In this document: one piece after another, positions 5,151 to 6,017 of the stretch
Layout: every line of letters begins with the position of its first letter
Numbering within the stretch: the first letter of the stretch is position 1
NCBI GenBank assembly: GCA_025450095.1
Contig: JANWID010000242.1
Coordinates: 1-6,017, forward strand
Direction: 5' to 3'
Source of the DNA: Bacteroidia bacterium
GTDB lineage: Bacteria; Bacteroidota; Bacteroidia; AKYH767-A; OLB10
DNA: 6,017 nucleotides
Position numbers and translations under genes: made by a program
Notes under the pieces: model-generated
The model's database searches: none
Seen by the model: only the letters and a program-made list of their open reading frames with translations
Told to the model about the DNA's origin: nothing

Positions 5151-5975
5151 ATGGCCGAGGCTACTACGGAAAATAAGCCCAAAAAGAACGTCTGGGGAGG
5201 TGGAATTTCTCCTTTCAATGTGAGCTGGGGAAAAATATATATGTGGTTTTTCCTGGTTTCCGACGCTTTCACATTTTCATCCCTGATTATTTCCTATGGT
5301 GTAATGCGTCACCGGTTTACCGAGATCTGGCCAAGAGCCAATGACGTGTTTACACATTTTCCGTTCATTCACGGACATGTGCCGCTGGCTTATGTGGGTC
5401 TGATGACGTTCATCCTGATCATGAGTTCTGTTACCATGGTGCTTGCAGTGGATGCAGGTCACCAACGGAAAAATAAATCGGTTGCAATCTGGATGTTTTT
5501 CACCATTATCGGGGGATTCATGTTCCTGGGTTCACAGGCCTGGGAGTGGTACCATTTCATTCACGGAACCGATCATGGTGCATATGTAATGCCCGATACG
5601 CGTGTTGCCCGTTTCGCGGTCGATCATAAAACCCATGAACTTGATATGAATACGTTGATCCTTGCCGGAGGACAGACTGTAACCGGTGCGGAAGCTGAAG
5701 CTATCAAAGCGAAGTCGGAATTGTTTCATGGTGCTAACCTTACAAAAAACGAATATGGTCACCCGTTATTCGGAGATTTCTTTTTCTTTATCACCGGGTT
5801 CCACGGCTTCCACGTATTTTCAGGGGTAATGATTAACATCGTTATTTTTATAAATGTTCTGAACGGAGTTTATGTGCGGCGAGGCCATTATGAACAGGTT
5901 GAAAAGACCGGTCTCTACTGGCACTTCGTAGATCTAGTATGGGTATTCGTATTCACATTCTTCTATCTGGTTTAA
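5151..5975 (+). CDS. Cytochrome c oxidase subunit III, long form
   Basis: This 274-residue membrane protein is a second COX3/CtaE-type subunit of the aa3/caa3-type terminal oxidase. Helices are predicted near residues 28-52, 77-100, 111-136, 207-237 and 254-273. Conserved features are the SDAFTF segment with D38 at the position of the usual helix-III acid, the QAWEW motif (Q129, E132), GFHGFHVFSG (216-225, H218 and H221) and YWHFVDLVWVFVF (256-268, H258 and D261). About 68 residues (138-205) of hydrophilic sequence separate the third helix from the fourth, forming an extra-membrane domain. The ATG at 5151 gives a lysine-rich cytoplasmic N-terminus, and no better start is visible. The gene lies 129 bp after the short cox3 with its own promoter candidate and 18 bp before the probable subunit IV gene. 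Confidence 0.94.
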   Translation: MAEATTENKPKKNVWGGGISPFNVSWGKIYMWFFLVSDAFTFSSLIISYGVMRHRFTEIWPRANDVFTHFPFIHGHVPLAYVGLMTFILIMSSVTMVLAVDAGHQRKNKSVAIWMFFTIIGGFMFLGSQAWEWYHFIHGTDHGAYVMPDTRVARFAVDHKTHELDMNTLILAGGQTVTGAEAEAIKAKSELFHGANLTKNEYGHPLFGDFFFFITGFHGFHVFSGVMINIVIFINVLNGVYVRRGHYEQVEKTGLYWHFVDLVWVFVFTFFYLV

Positions 5976-5993
5976 TAATCCGAAAAATAAATT

Positions 5994-6017
5994 ATGGCCG
6001 AGCATCATCCCAACCAA
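5994..6017 (+). CDS. Start of a probable cytochrome c oxidase subunit IV gene, cut by the window edge
   Basis: Only eight codons are visible (ATG at 5994, then AEHHPNQ). The identification rests on position: in Bacteroidota oxidase clusters the gene after the paired cox3 genes is usually a small prokaryotic subunit IV, and such proteins often begin with a short His-rich segment like this one. The 18-bp gap after the long cox3 suggests cotranscription. The coding sequence itself is too short to confirm the family. Confidence 0.5.

Noticed and set aside
5532..5762. Minus-strand ORF within the long cox3
   Set aside because: It is an antisense shadow over the hydrophilic insertion, with no start context or family resemblance.
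1..6017. Insertion sequences, prophage or defence genes
   Set aside because: No transposase, integrase, nuclease or defence-type motif is encoded. All clear genes are housekeeping or respiratory.

Overview
The window looks like chromosomal DNA of a Bacteroidota bacterium, perhaps from the Chitinophagales/Sphingobacteriales side, though the order is a guess. Three things point there. The TrpS and CtaB proteins have the family's Bacteroidota flavour. Short A-rich leaders without Shine-Dalgarno sequences precede the genes. Several genes have boxes resembling the Bacteroidota -7 promoter element TAnnTTTG.

Layout. (1) Positions 1-748, minus strand: sensor-kinase remnants, namely a 118-residue PAS-like ORF followed in the same frame, after one TAA, by the ATP-binding half of a histidine kinase that runs off the left edge. 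The phospho-acceptor HisKA segment expected between them is missing. (2) 749-1103: non-coding, holding the promoter of the next gene. (3) 1104-1523, plus: a BrxA/BrxB-family bacilliredoxin. (4) 1540-1573: a bidirectional terminator shared with the convergent gene. (5) 1556-2356, minus: a PlsC-type 1-acyl-glycerol-3-phosphate acyltransferase. (6) 2357-2393: a 37-bp divergent promoter region containing a perfect 8-bp inverted repeat. (7) 2394-3383, plus: tryptophanyl-tRNA synthetase. (8) 3384-3509: a 126-bp imperfect palindrome built from TACRGAT heptamers, followed by a T tract. (9) 3543-6017, plus: a cytochrome c oxidase biogenesis and structural cluster, with ctaB (heme O synthase), a short subunit III, a second and longer subunit III, and the first eight codons of what is probably subunit IV.

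The last block is the coherent unit. CtaB makes heme O, the precursor of heme A in an aa3/caa3-type oxidase, and the two COX3-like proteins and the COX4-like protein belong to the same terminal oxidase. Spacing of 3 bp (ctaB to first cox3) and 18 bp (second cox3 to cox4) suggests cotranscription. The 129-bp gap before the second cox3 carries its own promoter candidate and a small hairpin. The other genes (redox repair, phospholipid synthesis, tRNA charging) are housekeeping neighbours.

I found no convincing undescribed system. The items most worth a second look are the heptamer-built palindrome after trpS, the broken-looking kinase locus, and the symmetric near-leaderless promoter region between plsC and trpS.
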